DNA from: Candidatus Caenarcanales bacterium
GTDB taxonomy: Bacteria > Cyanobacteriota > Vampirovibrionia > LMEP-6097
DNA: 22,440 nucleotides
Assembly (NCBI GenBank): GCA_022447685.1
Contig: JAKVAO010000043.1
Coordinates: forward strand, 1 to 22,440
Direction: 5' to 3'
A program made the position numbers and the translations under genes. Numbering within the stretch: the stretch's first letter is position 1; every line of letters starts with the position of its first letter. This document shows positions 6,857 to 15,143 of this stretch, piece after piece. Under the pieces are notes generated by a model, which worked only from the letters and a program-made list of their open reading frames with translations, was not told the origin of the DNA and ran no database searches.

Positions 6857-7285
6857 CTAATATCCATATCTATAGATTCTAAAAATATTATCTGATTGAA
6901 TTTGATTCATATCCATTCTAGTTAAAGATACTTGATAAGGTCTACAATCGATACTACATCTAAGCATACTTAGTTTAACTGTAACCCCCGGAGGACCTTC
7001 GATTAAACTGAAAACATTGTTGGCATCATAGGGTCTAACATCCACACCATCAACCGCAACGATTTTATCGCCAACTACGATACCAGCTCTTTCTGCTGGA
7101 GTATTAGGATAAACTTGAATGACAGTACTTTCAGAATTACGCCTATGCAGATATTTAATCCCTAAAATACCTTTATTTGATTTAGCATAAGATGCTGCAG
7201 AAGAATTTGCCTGTAACTTAAAAGGTTCTGCTAAAACAGAATTAAAATTAGTCGATATCAAGAGTAGCAAGCAAAATAATCTCAC
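6857..7285 (-). CDS. Small exported PDZ-domain protein
   Basis: This 142-aa protein has an N-terminal hydrophobic stretch ending SVLA-EP (cleavage near residue 19), a likely Sec signal peptide. A single PDZ domain follows (about 39-123), with the carboxylate-binding loop GILGI (39-43), TPAERAGIVVGDKIVAVDG (62-80) and EGPPG (96-100). No protease domain is present. It therefore resembles the stand-alone PDZ proteins that bind C-termini or help envelope proteases, rather than DegP or CtpA. C110 and C114 (CSIDC) could form a disulfide in the periplasm. The start is GTG at 7285; no ATG or TTG exists in the open frame upstream. It lies downstream of the rpsD terminator and so probably has its own promoter. 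The partner is unknown. Confidence 0.85.
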   Translation of the reverse strand: MRLFCLLLLISTNFNSVLAEPFKLQANSSAASYAKSNKGILGIKYLHRRNSESTVIQVYPNTPAERAGIVVGDKIVAVDGVDVRPYDANNVFSLIEGPPGVTVKLSMLRCSIDCRPYQVSLTRMDMNQIQSDNIFRIYRYGY

Positions 7286-7386
7286 AATTATTTTATTCCC
7301 GTTATTTTCTAAAATTACATGAAATATTTAGCGTTTATACAAATTCCCAAGAAAAAGCAGTGCTTAAAGTGATTTATTATTTACAA

Positions 7387-7411
7387 TAAAAAAGCCCGGC
7401 TATGCCGGGCT
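7387..7411 (-). terminator. Rho-independent terminator of rpsD
   Basis: AGCCCGGC (7393-7400) pairs perfectly with GCCGGGCT (7404-7411) around a three-base loop. On the minus strand the hairpin is followed by a run of Ts (complement of 7388-7393). It starts 45 bases past the rpsD stop. Confidence 0.9.
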
Positions 7412-7455
7412 AATCTAATGTCTAATCTTTAAATAAAATAATGAAAAGAGTCTTA

Positions 7456-8061
7456 CTATCTAGAGTAGTACTCAACGATCATTATCTCGTTAACTGGAAC
7501 TGGAATTTCTTTTCTATCTGGAACTTCTGTAAGCTCACCATGAAATTCTTCTTTATCTCTCTTGATGTATGGAAGAGCATCAACCCAATTCTTCATAGAT
7601 TCTTGAAGAGCAGGAATTTTACGTGATTTCTCTTTAACACTTACGATATCACCAGGGAAAACTCTGTAAGAAGGAACATCTACTTTGTAACCATTAACAA
7701 GTATATGTCCGTGAGTTACAAGCTGTCTTGCAGCTGCTGTAGTGTTGGCAAAACCCATTCTGAAAACGATATTATCAAGTCTAGTTTCAAGAAGTTGCAT
7801 TAAAACTTCACCAGTAGGACCTTTATCTCTACTAGCTTTGTCTACATACTTTCTGAACTGCTTCTCTTGGATAACGCCATAGCTAAATCTAAGCTTCTGC
7901 TTCTCAGAAAGAAGGATGCTGTACTCAGAAGGCTTAGCTCTTCTCTGACCGTGCATACCTGCCTTGTATGGTCTTTTCGCAATATCGAAAACAGGCATTC
8001 CATTAAGGACTTCGCCATATCTTCTTGAAAGTTTATCTTTTGGACCTCTGTATCTAGCCAT
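7456..8061 (-). CDS. rpsD: 30S ribosomal protein S4
   Basis: This primary 16S rRNA-binding protein nucleates 30S assembly. At 201 aa it begins MARYRGPKDK, the standard S4 N-terminus, so I place the start at 8061 rather than the in-frame ATG at 8082, which would add seven unlikely residues. The HGQRRAKPSEY and EKQKLRFSYG segments are conserved. The S4 RNA-binding domain is near 87-150 (LETRLDNIVFRMGFANT, then ARQLVTHGHILVNG). The N-terminal zinc-binding cysteines of the C+ type are absent. The end VNEIMIVEYYSR is conserved. No Shine-Dalgarno is visible. The gene stands alone, divergent from murE by about 100 bases and closed by a strong terminator, not embedded in the alpha operon. S4 autoregulation is possible, but no target structure is evident. 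Confidence 0.97.
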   Translation of the reverse strand: MARYRGPKDKLSRRYGEVLNGMPVFDIAKRPYKAGMHGQRRAKPSEYSILLSEKQKLRFSYGVIQEKQFRKYVDKASRDKGPTGEVLMQLLETRLDNIVFRMGFANTTAAARQLVTHGHILVNGYKVDVPSYRVFPGDIVSVKEKSRKIPALQESMKNWVDALPYIKRDKEEFHGELTEVPDRKEIPVPVNEIMIVEYYSR

Positions 8062-8163
8062 AGGGGAACAATAATAACGCATTAATACGAGAAATGCAAT
8101 ATCTTTATCTTTTTATTTAATGTTTAAAGTAGGAAGCTTAAAATTGTAAGTTAGAATATAAAT

Positions 8164-9690
8164 ATGATGAAAAGCCGCGATATCCAAGACTATTCAGGTA
8201 TAAGCTGTGACAGTAGAAAAGTGTCTGATAATTTTATTTTTGTCTGTATCAAAGGTAATAGTTCTGATGGACACGAATATATAGAGAAAGCCATAAGCGC
8301 TGGAGCTAAATTAATAATTATCGAAGAACAGTTCCTTAATAACCCAGAAAAAAAGGAAAGACTCGAAAAACTCAAATCAGAAAACCCAGAAGTCGAATTC
8401 GAGACCAAAGAAGACAACCGCATCACTCTAGGAAAGTATGCATCTAAGTTCTATGGTGAACCAAGTAAAGAAATAGAAATCTATGGAGTCACTGGAACTA
8501 ATGGTAAAACCACTATTACGCATTTAATCCAAGAGTTATTTGAGCTTACTTGCCCTAATCCATCAGAGAGCAAATGCTCACTAATCGGTACCATTGGGAT
8601 AAAAGACCACAGCTCAGATCAGTATCAAGAAATAGGCAATACCACCCCTTCTTCTGAATTTATCCAAGCTGAACTCAAGCGAATCCTAGATAAGAAAATC
8701 AAAGCTGCAACAATGGAAGTAAGTTCACATGCACTAGACCAGAAAAGATGCTTTGGTATAGACTTCAAACACGCGATAGTAAGCAATCTCAGCCAGGATC
8801 ACCTAGACTATCACAGAACCATGAATGAATACATGCTTGCAAAAGCACAGATATTCAAACAAGTATCAGAGTCGGCGATACTTAATTTAGACGATGAATA
8901 CTATCAGGACTTCAGAGATGAAGCGCAGAAAGAAGAGCTTGCGATTTGGAGCTTTGCTATCAATAATGAAGCGGCGGATTTAAGAGCCAAAGAAATCAAA
9001 ATCTCAGAAGCTGGAATTTCATATAAGCTAGATTTCAGTGAAAGACTGAAAAATAGGTGTACTGACTTCAGCGAAGACTGCGAAATTAAATTAAAACTCA
9101 ATGGTACTTTTAATGTCTATAACTCTCTTGCAGCTATTTTATTAGGAGTACTTGAAGGCTTAAACTTGAAGACTATCTCAGAGAAATCTATAGCTTTAAA
9201 CCCAGTTGCTGGAAGATTTGAAACTATCTATGAAGAATCTAAGCCTATATGCATAGTAGATTACGCTCATAGCCCTGATGGCTTAAAAAATATTCTCAAA
9301 GGAGCTAGAGATTTAGTAAACAATAGTGAAAAACTTCAAAATCTCATCTGTATCTTTGGTTGTGGCGGTGATAGAGATATAACCAAACGCCCACAAATGG
9401 GAAGAATAGCCCATGACCTAGCTGATAAAATCTATGTCACTTCCGACAACCCTCGCAGCGAGAAGCCTTCACAGATTATTGCTGACATTTTAACTGGTAT
9501 ACCAAGCATGGATAAATGCGAAGTCATTGAAAATAGAGCCACAGCTATAGCGAGTGCAATCAAAGACGCAAAGGCAGAAGATTTAATCGTAGTCGCTGGT
9601 AAGGGGCATGAAGATTATCAGATCTTAGGCGATAAAACTATTCACTTTGATGATAGAGAGCATGTTAGAGATGCTTTAGCTGAGTATTAA
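8164..9690 (+). CDS. murE: UDP-N-acetylmuramoyl-tripeptide synthetase MurE (meso-DAP type)
   Basis: A cytoplasmic Mur ligase that adds the third residue to UDP-MurNAc-L-Ala-D-Glu in peptidoglycan synthesis. It is 508 aa with all three domains. CDSRKV (15-20) is in the UDP-binding domain and the ATP loop GTNGKTT is at 111-117. NTTPSSEF (159-166), MEVSSHALDQ (184-193) and DHLDYH (212-217) follow, and K227 (LAKAQIF) is the carbamylated lysine. The C-terminal domain has VDYAHSPD (365-372), FGCGGDRD (398-405) and GKGHED (479-484). DNPR (428-431) is the motif of meso-diaminopimelate-adding enzymes, which indicates DAP-type peptidoglycan. Two adjacent ATGs are possible starts (8164, 8167), neither with a clear ribosome site. 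The stop overlaps the convergent gene's stop by four bases. No other mur genes are adjacent. Confidence 0.96.
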   Translation: MMKSRDIQDYSGISCDSRKVSDNFIFVCIKGNSSDGHEYIEKAISAGAKLIIIEEQFLNNPEKKERLEKLKSENPEVEFETKEDNRITLGKYASKFYGEPSKEIEIYGVTGTNGKTTITHLIQELFELTCPNPSESKCSLIGTIGIKDHSSDQYQEIGNTTPSSEFIQAELKRILDKKIKAATMEVSSHALDQKRCFGIDFKHAIVSNLSQDHLDYHRTMNEYMLAKAQIFKQVSESAILNLDDEYYQDFRDEAQKEELAIWSFAINNEAADLRAKEIKISEAGISYKLDFSERLKNRCTDFSEDCEIKLKLNGTFNVYNSLAAILLGVLEGLNLKTISEKSIALNPVAGRFETIYEESKPICIVDYAHSPDGLKNILKGARDLVNNSEKLQNLICIFGCGGDRDITKRPQMGRIAHDLADKIYVTSDNPRSEKPSQIIADILTGIPSMDKCEVIENRATAIASAIKDAKAEDLIVVAGKGHEDYQILGDKTIHFDDREHVRDALAEY

Positions 9691-11966
9691 GTTTCTGAGG
9701 TTTCCTCTGATGAAGATTCTGTAGTGGTTTCTGGAATATCTGGCTCGTTGTTACGTTCTTCTATTGTAGGCTCTTCGTTACCATTCGAACTCACATTATT
9801 ATTAGTATCTTCAGAACTAGATTCATTCAATATTTGAGACTCTTCAATTGGAGTTTCTACAGGTAAACTTTCTTCCCCTCCAGCTGTTGCAACTAGATTA
9901 ATCTCATCTATTCTCTCTAATTTTTGTAAGCCCCCCCCTTGTGTGCGCTCCTTATCCTCAGGAAATAAATATCCTTTTCCGCTTCCACCTGGATCTGCAA
10001 TAAGTGTCTTAGCATTTAGTTTTTCATCTGGAGTAAGTCCCAACTCTTTAGCAAGTTCCTTAGCTTGATTCTCACGATCAGAAGAAGTTTTAGATGTATC
10101 CTCACTGGTAACTGTTGTATTTTCACTATTATTATCTAAGAAATTATTTTTGAATGCTTCTGTTGTTTTACGAACATCTTTTCGTGCCGTAGTAAATGGA
10201 TTCTGCTTTAATGGGGATCTCTCTTCACCATCTGGAGTTCTTATATCTTTCAAGAATCCAGCAGCTTTACTAAATAGACCTCTCTTCGAAGTAGCTTCCT
10301 GAACTTCAACTTCGCTTTGCTTTTCAATTTTTGAGCCAGAATTACCCTCATTAGAATTATTTGCAGGTGGCTCAGTTCCCTCAATTTCGTCGTTATTTAT
10401 TTCTTTGGTTCCGCCAAGTCTAGGTGGAAGCAATGCTCTAACTTTATTAACACCTTCAGATATCTGCTGAGGAGTTTTAGTTATTGGCTCAAGAATAGTG
10501 TTCTGAGCATAAGTTACAAGATTAGCAAGCCCTTGAGGCAATAGAGTTTGAGGGCTTAGTATGTTGCTGCCTCCACTAAATTGACTATCTTGCACTTCCT
10601 CGCTAAGTTTAGCTTGAGCTTGAGGTAAAGCAGCTTTAGCCTTTGGTTGAGAATCATTTTCTTCAGTTCCAGAACCAATAAAAGGAATCACCCGAGTTAC
10701 ATTATCTAAAACATCCTTAGTTCTAGTATTTATAGAATTGGTGAGATTCTTAATTGTCTCAGCAATCTGAAAAGCTCGCCTCGAAGTAAAATTAGGAACA
10801 TATGATTTTTCATCTGAATCTCTGCAGACGGTAGGTAAATCACTATATCCGGTATATGTAATATCAGCAGCTCGGTCTTCCTTGCCTTTTATTGCTAGTT
10901 GCTTGATCTTTGTTGAGTCAAAAAGAGAATGCTCCTCAAATTGTGCAATAGTTTGTGGATTTGCTTGCATAGTTTTAATGGAAGATGTTTTATCATCATA
11001 GTAAGCTTGCCCTGAGTTTATTTGATCAAATAAAGAACCTATATCCTTTTGAATCGTTTCAGTACTAACTGAATCACTAGATCCTAAATCAAACAAATTG
11101 CTACCGTTACCCAAAAATCTTGCTAATGCTGAATTTTTAATTCCTTCTTTAATTGAATCAACATATTTACCTAATAGGAAATTACGCCAAGAAGCTTGAC
11201 CATTATTTTGTTTGTGTCGTTTTCTATCATTATTATCTGGCGGAGAAGTTTCACTTTGAGGCAGCGGAGTTTCATCTTGATTCTTCTGCGCCTGCTTAAC
11301 AGGCTGCTCAGAACTCATTTGCTTAAGACTAAGTAAACGTGGCTCATAAGTATAATCATCCAAGTCATCGTATCTATTAGTTGCAACTATACTATTTCTA
11401 GCCCCTGTTGAATTAGATTTTGGCTTAGGCACTTGCTGTTGCTGAGAAGCTTGTGACGGCTTATAGTTTTCCACATCAGTAATGAATGAAGCGAATGACT
11501 TACCACCACCAAGAACCTTGGTAAAGCCCTCGAAGAACAAATTAGCTTGCTCTTGATTATCTAACTTGTCATAAAGCTCAAGAACCTTGTCTATATCTAT
11601 CTTCTTACCATTAATCTCTAACTCAAATTTATTAGAACTGGATTGAACTAGTTGGAATTTGTCACCTTCTTTAGTTAGAACATAATTAATAGGTAACTCA
11701 TCTAGAACATTACGCTTGAAAATCGGAAAATTAGGAAATGAAGATAAAACCCTAGGATCTTCCATAAATTCACCTGGAGCATATACTTTAAGCTGAACAT
11801 CAACAAGTTTCTTGGATTCCTCCTGGGCTATAGCTGCGGCCCCAGTTCTTCCTGTTTCTTGTTTTTCTTTATTACCCTTGAATGGATTTATTGCACCGAC
11901 TGCTTTCCCCGCTAATTTGAGAGGGGAAGTTAATACATTAAAGGCAGTCTTTAAACCTAAAGGCAT
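9687..11966 (-). CDS. Hypothetical 759-aa protein, paralogue of the next gene upstream
   Basis: I do not recognise a family. Residues 52-165 are clearly homologous to 45-160 of the 428-aa protein upstream; the best block is FELEINGKKID at 114-124. Residues 5-30 form an amphipathic, weakly hydrophobic stretch also present in the paralogue, possibly membrane-contacting; there is no signal peptide. The middle (about 170-460) is Gln/Ser-rich with helical parts. The last 130 residues are low-complexity and strongly acidic (Glu, Ser, Thr, Asn), likely disordered. A run of eight Gs encodes Gly677-679, unusual in this AT-rich DNA and a possible slippage site. The start is ATG at 11966, preceded by a palindrome instead of a Shine-Dalgarno. 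It lies 42 bases after its paralogue, probably in one operon. Function is unknown. Confidence 0.85.
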   Translation of the reverse strand: MPLGLKTAFNVLTSPLKLAGKAVGAINPFKGNKEKQETGRTGAAAIAQEESKKLVDVQLKVYAPGEFMEDPRVLSSFPNFPIFKRNVLDELPINYVLTKEGDKFQLVQSSSNKFELEINGKKIDIDKVLELYDKLDNQEQANLFFEGFTKVLGGGKSFASFITDVENYKPSQASQQQQVPKPKSNSTGARNSIVATNRYDDLDDYTYEPRLLSLKQMSSEQPVKQAQKNQDETPLPQSETSPPDNNDRKRHKQNNGQASWRNFLLGKYVDSIKEGIKNSALARFLGNGSNLFDLGSSDSVSTETIQKDIGSLFDQINSGQAYYDDKTSSIKTMQANPQTIAQFEEHSLFDSTKIKQLAIKGKEDRAADITYTGYSDLPTVCRDSDEKSYVPNFTSRRAFQIAETIKNLTNSINTRTKDVLDNVTRVIPFIGSGTEENDSQPKAKAALPQAQAKLSEEVQDSQFSGGSNILSPQTLLPQGLANLVTYAQNTILEPITKTPQQISEGVNKVRALLPPRLGGTKEINNDEIEGTEPPANNSNEGNSGSKIEKQSEVEVQEATSKRGLFSKAAGFLKDIRTPDGEERSPLKQNPFTTARKDVRKTTEAFKNNFLDNNSENTTVTSEDTSKTSSDRENQAKELAKELGLTPDEKLNAKTLIADPGGSGKGYLFPEDKERTQGGGLQKLERIDEINLVATAGGEESLPVETPIEESQILNESSSEDTNNNVSSNGNEEPTIEERNNEPDIPETTTESSSEETSET
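9931..9938 (-). repeat. Homopolymer tract (G8 on the coding strand)
   Basis: Eight consecutive Cs on the plus strand lie inside the 759-aa coding region, at codons 677-679. It is the longest G/C homopolymer I noticed in the window. Gain or loss of one base would replace the last 80 residues. Confidence 0.8.
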
Positions 11967-11968
11967 TT

Positions 11969-11999
11969 CGTATTACATAATAGCATATTTTGTAATACG
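11969..11999 (-). promoter_or_regulatory. Start-proximal inverted repeat of the 759-aa gene
   Basis: CGTATTAC and GTAATACG form a perfect eight-base inverted repeat (11969-11976 / 11992-11999) with a 15-base spacer. It ends two bases before the ATG, in the place of a ribosome binding site. The paralogous gene has the same arrangement at 13295-13323. It could be an RNA hairpin or a protein-binding operator. Confidence 0.6.
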
Positions 12000-12008
12000 G
12001 ATTAACAC

Positions 12009-13295
12009 TTATATCGTATTATAGTGCCTTTCCCCAATTTCCCTAGTTAAATCTGATTTAGGTTCATCAGAATCAAGGTTTGATACTTCTAGAGTATCAG
12101 AATCATTATCTAGTTTCTCTACAGGAGATTCAGACAAGTCTTCAGAAACATTCTCCACAGGTTCAGGAGCAGGGGATTCTGTATACTTAATCTCAGTTCT
12201 ATAAGATCCACTAGGAGCCTCTTTCAAAATCATTACTGAAGGGCTACTTGGATCATTGTCAAATCTTACAGTTGAATTGCCATCTCTTCCAACTCCAATC
12301 ACAGTTTTTGAAATCTCCTCACCTTCATCATTAGTTATTACTGTTTCAAGTAAATCTGCCTGACCTTGGGTAAGAGCAGTCATAGGTTGAAGTAAATCAG
12401 TGAAAATCTTTTCAGCTTCAACATTATCACCATTAATATCTTTAGTTGGATTATTCACAAAGGAATTAGTAATTTCAGCAGTAATATTCAATGCAGTTAT
12501 ACTATTAACTAATTTCATCATTTCAGGTGAGCGGAACATTGAACGATCAATCTGAAACTCTTTCTTCTCTTCATCAGTCATAGACTTAGCTTCAGATTTC
12601 TTAGAGTCTTGTTCTACTTTTAATTTTTCAGGCTTGGCTATATTTTCAGGATTTAACCTTGACGCACCCTCATAAGGAATATAGTCGTCATCGATAGTAC
12701 TTACATTAGCTCTACTCAATTGTTTAATTGCATTTACCGAATCCTTAGCTTCTTTCTTTGAAGCTGGAAGCTTTCTAGTTGCATTCTCTGGACCTTGATA
12801 TTTTTCAATTTCCGCTTTTAAGGAGTCAATATTTTGATATTTATCAGAAGCAGGGTTTAAGAATACCGTCAATTCAGCAAAAAATTTATCTGCTTGTTTT
12901 TGGTTATTCAAATGAGTGTACATATCAACAACTGCATCTGTATCAATTTTTTTACCATTAATCTCAAGTTCAAATTCATTAGACTCAGACTTTAGTTCAT
13001 CAAATTTTTTACCATTTTGATTACTTGTAATTCTTACTGGTAACTGTCCTAGAACTTGTTCAAGAATCTTATAATTTGGAGACACGGAAGATAAGGATTC
13101 TACTTCTTTTTTGAAGCTATCAGGAACATAGAGCTTAATCTTAAGATCTAAAATCTTCTTTTCTGGTTGAGCTATCTTAGCAGCCTCAACTCTCTTTTCT
13201 TCCTTAGAGTTTTCGCTCTTGCCAAATATTGATTTGACTATATTTATAGGTGCAGAGACAACTTTCCCAACAGTCCCCAATATCCCATCCATCAT
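12009..13295 (-). CDS. Hypothetical 428-aa protein, paralogue of the 759-aa protein
   Basis: No known family recognised. The N-terminal 25 residues form an amphipathic helix (LGTVGKVVSAPINIVKSIFG), like that of the 759-aa paralogue. Residues 45-160 are the shared domain, with LKIKLYVPDSF (51-61) and FELEINGKKID (108-118). A DDDY/PYEG segment near 200 corresponds to DLDDYTYEP in the paralogue. Residues 240-340 are helical, and the last ~80 are acidic, Ser/Glu/Asp-rich and probably disordered. There is no signal peptide or clear membrane span. Two adjacent ATGs (13295, 13292) are possible starts; the first overlaps a palindrome matching that of the paralogue. It is divergent from the 491-aa gene across about 210 bases. 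The pair probably arose by duplication and may form a complex, which is inference. Confidence 0.85.
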   Translation of the reverse strand: MMDGILGTVGKVVSAPINIVKSIFGKSENSKEEKRVEAAKIAQPEKKILDLKIKLYVPDSFKKEVESLSSVSPNYKILEQVLGQLPVRITSNQNGKKFDELKSESNEFELEINGKKIDTDAVVDMYTHLNNQKQADKFFAELTVFLNPASDKYQNIDSLKAEIEKYQGPENATRKLPASKKEAKDSVNAIKQLSRANVSTIDDDYIPYEGASRLNPENIAKPEKLKVEQDSKKSEAKSMTDEEKKEFQIDRSMFRSPEMMKLVNSITALNITAEITNSFVNNPTKDINGDNVEAEKIFTDLLQPMTALTQGQADLLETVITNDEGEEISKTVIGVGRDGNSTVRFDNDPSSPSVMILKEAPSGSYRTEIKYTESPAPEPVENVSEDLSESPVEKLDNDSDTLEVSNLDSDEPKSDLTREIGERHYNTI

Positions 13296-13323
13296 GTATT
13301 ACATAGTAACACAATGCAATACG
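13295..13323 (-). promoter_or_regulatory. Start-overlapping inverted repeat of the 428-aa gene
   Basis: On the minus strand CGTATTGC and GTAATACA flank 13 bases. Seven of eight positions pair if one G.U wobble is allowed. The last A is the first base of the ATG. The arms differ from those of the 759-aa gene (11969-11999) by changes that mostly keep pairing. Confidence 0.5.
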
Positions 13324-13420
13324 CATTACTTAATAAAAACTTAAGATATTAAAAGAGCCACTATCAATCTATAAATCTAATAATCAAAGAATCAAAACGA
13401 TCAAGAATTTTAAAATAGTC

Positions 13421-13450
13421 TTGACCTTTAAATTAGTATTAAGTTATTAT
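13421..13450 (+). promoter_or_regulatory. Sigma-70-like promoter of the 491-aa gene
   Basis: TTGACC (13421-13426) and TATTAT (13445-13450) are 18 bases apart, giving a leader of about 50 bases before the ATG at 13509. Both boxes are close to consensus. Confidence 0.6.
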
Positions 13451-13493
13451 TAGCCAGCATTGAGATTGAGTATTAACATTTAAGTTATAAATT

Positions 13494-13500
13494 AGGAGAT
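13494..13500 (+). promoter_or_regulatory. Strong Shine-Dalgarno of the 491-aa gene
   Basis: AGGAGAT lies eight bases before the ATG at 13509. It is the clearest ribosome binding site in the window and contrasts with the palindrome-type starts of the neighbouring genes. Confidence 0.7.
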
Positions 13501-13508
13501 ATAAAATT

Positions 13509-14984
13509 ATGGCAACAGCGGCGTTAAATGGTAGTGGTGGAATTGTACTAGGTGGATCTAATCTAAAATTCCAAGGTTTTTTCAAATTCATGGATAACCT
13601 TGTTAAATCTAACATAGTAGAAGGTAGCAGTAAAGATGTTGGTAAGTTCCTAGACAATATTGCAAAAGTAATTGATAATGCAGTAAATAATGCAAGAGAC
13701 AAAGGTGCTGATATTTCAAAGCCTATTGAAATTGATGGTTCATTTGCTGGAGAAACTTATACAGATGATAAAAGTGCAAAAGCTGGTAATGCAGAAGATG
13801 ATGGATATGCAAGAAAATATGTAAACTATGAAGCAGAAATCAATAGAAGATTAGAAAGTGGTGCAAAAGTTAATTTAACGCTAAGGAATGACTCTAGCTC
13901 TCTTTCACTTGCAGCGTCAACTCAGTATGCAGATAAGTTAAAGCAAGGTGATGAAGCAGCAAACATCATTATGGGAACTGGTACAGGAGTTAATCAGTAC
14001 AAATATGAAGGTCAGAATAATATTGTAAAACTAAATGAACCTGGTACTGCAAACTATGAAGGTGGTCATAATGTTATGCCTTACTTAGAAGATTACAGTA
14101 TTATCGAAGGTCAGACACGTGAACACATGAAGGATGGTAAGCCAGTTCAAAACCCTGTATTCAAAGATAATCATGGAGTAATAGAACTGTATACATCTGG
14201 TGGAAATGGTAACGATAGAGGAATTATTGCAACTATAGAGAATATAGCTGCAGCGGAAAATGATCCTTCAGCATTAGCACAAATAGCTAAAAAGTTTAAT
14301 GATACATTTGAAAAGTACGGTATCCAGGAAAAAATTGGAGCCATAACTGGTGAGCAAATTAAAAACTCAATACCAGACTTAATGAATATAATTACTGACT
14401 CTTCAGGTAAAGATATCAATAAAGAGCTTTCAGACCTAGCAGGAAAAGGAAAGGATCCACTTGCCCTTGCTATTTTTGCTTTTTCAAATATTAGAGCAGG
14501 TCAAGGAGTTGCAGCTATGGTAAATGGTCTTGATAAAGAAATACCACTTCTAACTGTATCAGGAAGCTATAACAATAAAGGTTTAGTAGGTACATTAGAT
14601 CAAGCCTATGGTAATAATTTTGGTAAAGAACTTCAGTTCAAAGTTATTCAAGATGAATTAGTTAATGTATACAATAAGCCTGGTGTAACAGATGGGGACA
14701 TTAATAGATTCCAGTTTATTAGTGCTGAAGATACACTAGATGGAACTTTGCCTTTAGCTGAAGCAAAAGTAAATGGTACTGGTTCTGGCAGAGCTAGTGA
14801 AGTTGCTAATCTTAATGCGCCTCAGCCAGAGAAGACTCAGCCAGAAACAACTAAAACAACCAATAAAGAAGAAACTAATCAAGCGAGTACTTTTAAATTT
14901 GAAGGAATGTTCCCGAATGCAGCTCAAGTTATTGTAAATAACGGTACTAATGCATTAACGGATTTCTTTAACAGCAAAAAGTAA
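13509..14984 (+). CDS. Hypothetical cysteine-free 491-aa protein, probably well expressed
   Basis: I do not recognise a family. The N-terminus is Gly/Ala-rich (MATAALNGSGGIVLGG) and is not a signal peptide. Much of the protein is Asn-, Gly-, Lys- and Glu-rich, with no cysteine and no membrane segment. Residues about 225-345 look helical. Residues around 440-465 form a Thr/Gln/Glu/Pro linker before a last segment FKFEGMFPNAAQVIVNNG that echoes FQGFFKF near the N-terminus. The gene has a near-consensus promoter, a strong Shine-Dalgarno and its own terminator, so it is likely transcribed alone and translated well. These features would suit an abundant structural or secreted protein, but no function can be assigned. 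It lies between the two paralogous pairs. Confidence 0.85.
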   Translation: MATAALNGSGGIVLGGSNLKFQGFFKFMDNLVKSNIVEGSSKDVGKFLDNIAKVIDNAVNNARDKGADISKPIEIDGSFAGETYTDDKSAKAGNAEDDGYARKYVNYEAEINRRLESGAKVNLTLRNDSSSLSLAASTQYADKLKQGDEAANIIMGTGTGVNQYKYEGQNNIVKLNEPGTANYEGGHNVMPYLEDYSIIEGQTREHMKDGKPVQNPVFKDNHGVIELYTSGGNGNDRGIIATIENIAAAENDPSALAQIAKKFNDTFEKYGIQEKIGAITGEQIKNSIPDLMNIITDSSGKDINKELSDLAGKGKDPLALAIFAFSNIRAGQGVAAMVNGLDKEIPLLTVSGSYNNKGLVGTLDQAYGNNFGKELQFKVIQDELVNVYNKPGVTDGDINRFQFISAEDTLDGTLPLAEAKVNGTGSGRASEVANLNAPQPEKTQPETTKTTNKEETNQASTFKFEGMFPNAAQVIVNNGTNALTDFFNSKK

Positions 14985-15017
14985 GCTTTAAGCTATTTAA
15001 AAACCATGCAACTAAAA

Positions 15018-15054
15018 CCCCACCTTCTAATTTATTAAGGTGGGGTTTTATTTT
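15018..15054 (+). terminator. Rho-independent terminator of the 491-aa gene
   Basis: CCCCACCTT (15018-15026) pairs with AAGGTGGGG (15037-15045) around ten bases and is followed by TTTTATTTT. It lies about 35 bases past the stop and separates this gene from the HAD genes, which must have a separate promoter or rely on read-through. Confidence 0.92.
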
Positions 15055-15071
15055 ACAAGAAACACAAACAC

Positions 15072-15143
15072 AACCACCAATTATCTTAACCATTCACCCT
15101 TGAAGCCGACACCGCCACACTGTTAAGATAATACCCGGTGGTT
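15072..15143 (+). promoter_or_regulatory. Start-codon hairpin of the 710-aa HAD gene
   Basis: The inner stem ATTATCTTAAC (15080-15090) pairs perfectly with GTTAAGATAAT (15122-15132) around a 31-base loop. An outer stem pairs AACCACC (15072-15078) with GGTGGTT (15137-15143), across an internal loop of A opposite ACCC. The GTG start (15138-15140) is inside the outer stem, and no Shine-Dalgarno is present. The next gene has the same architecture at 17306-17376. A translational switch is inferred. Confidence 0.7.

Noticed and set aside
15080..15132. The ATTATCTTAAC...GTTAAGATAAT arms resemble integron attC core sites (RYYYAAC...GTTRRRY).
   Set aside because: The outermost consensus base fails on both arms. 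The inner attC boxes and extrahelical bases are absent, pairing extends outward over the start codon, and no integrase or cassette array is present.
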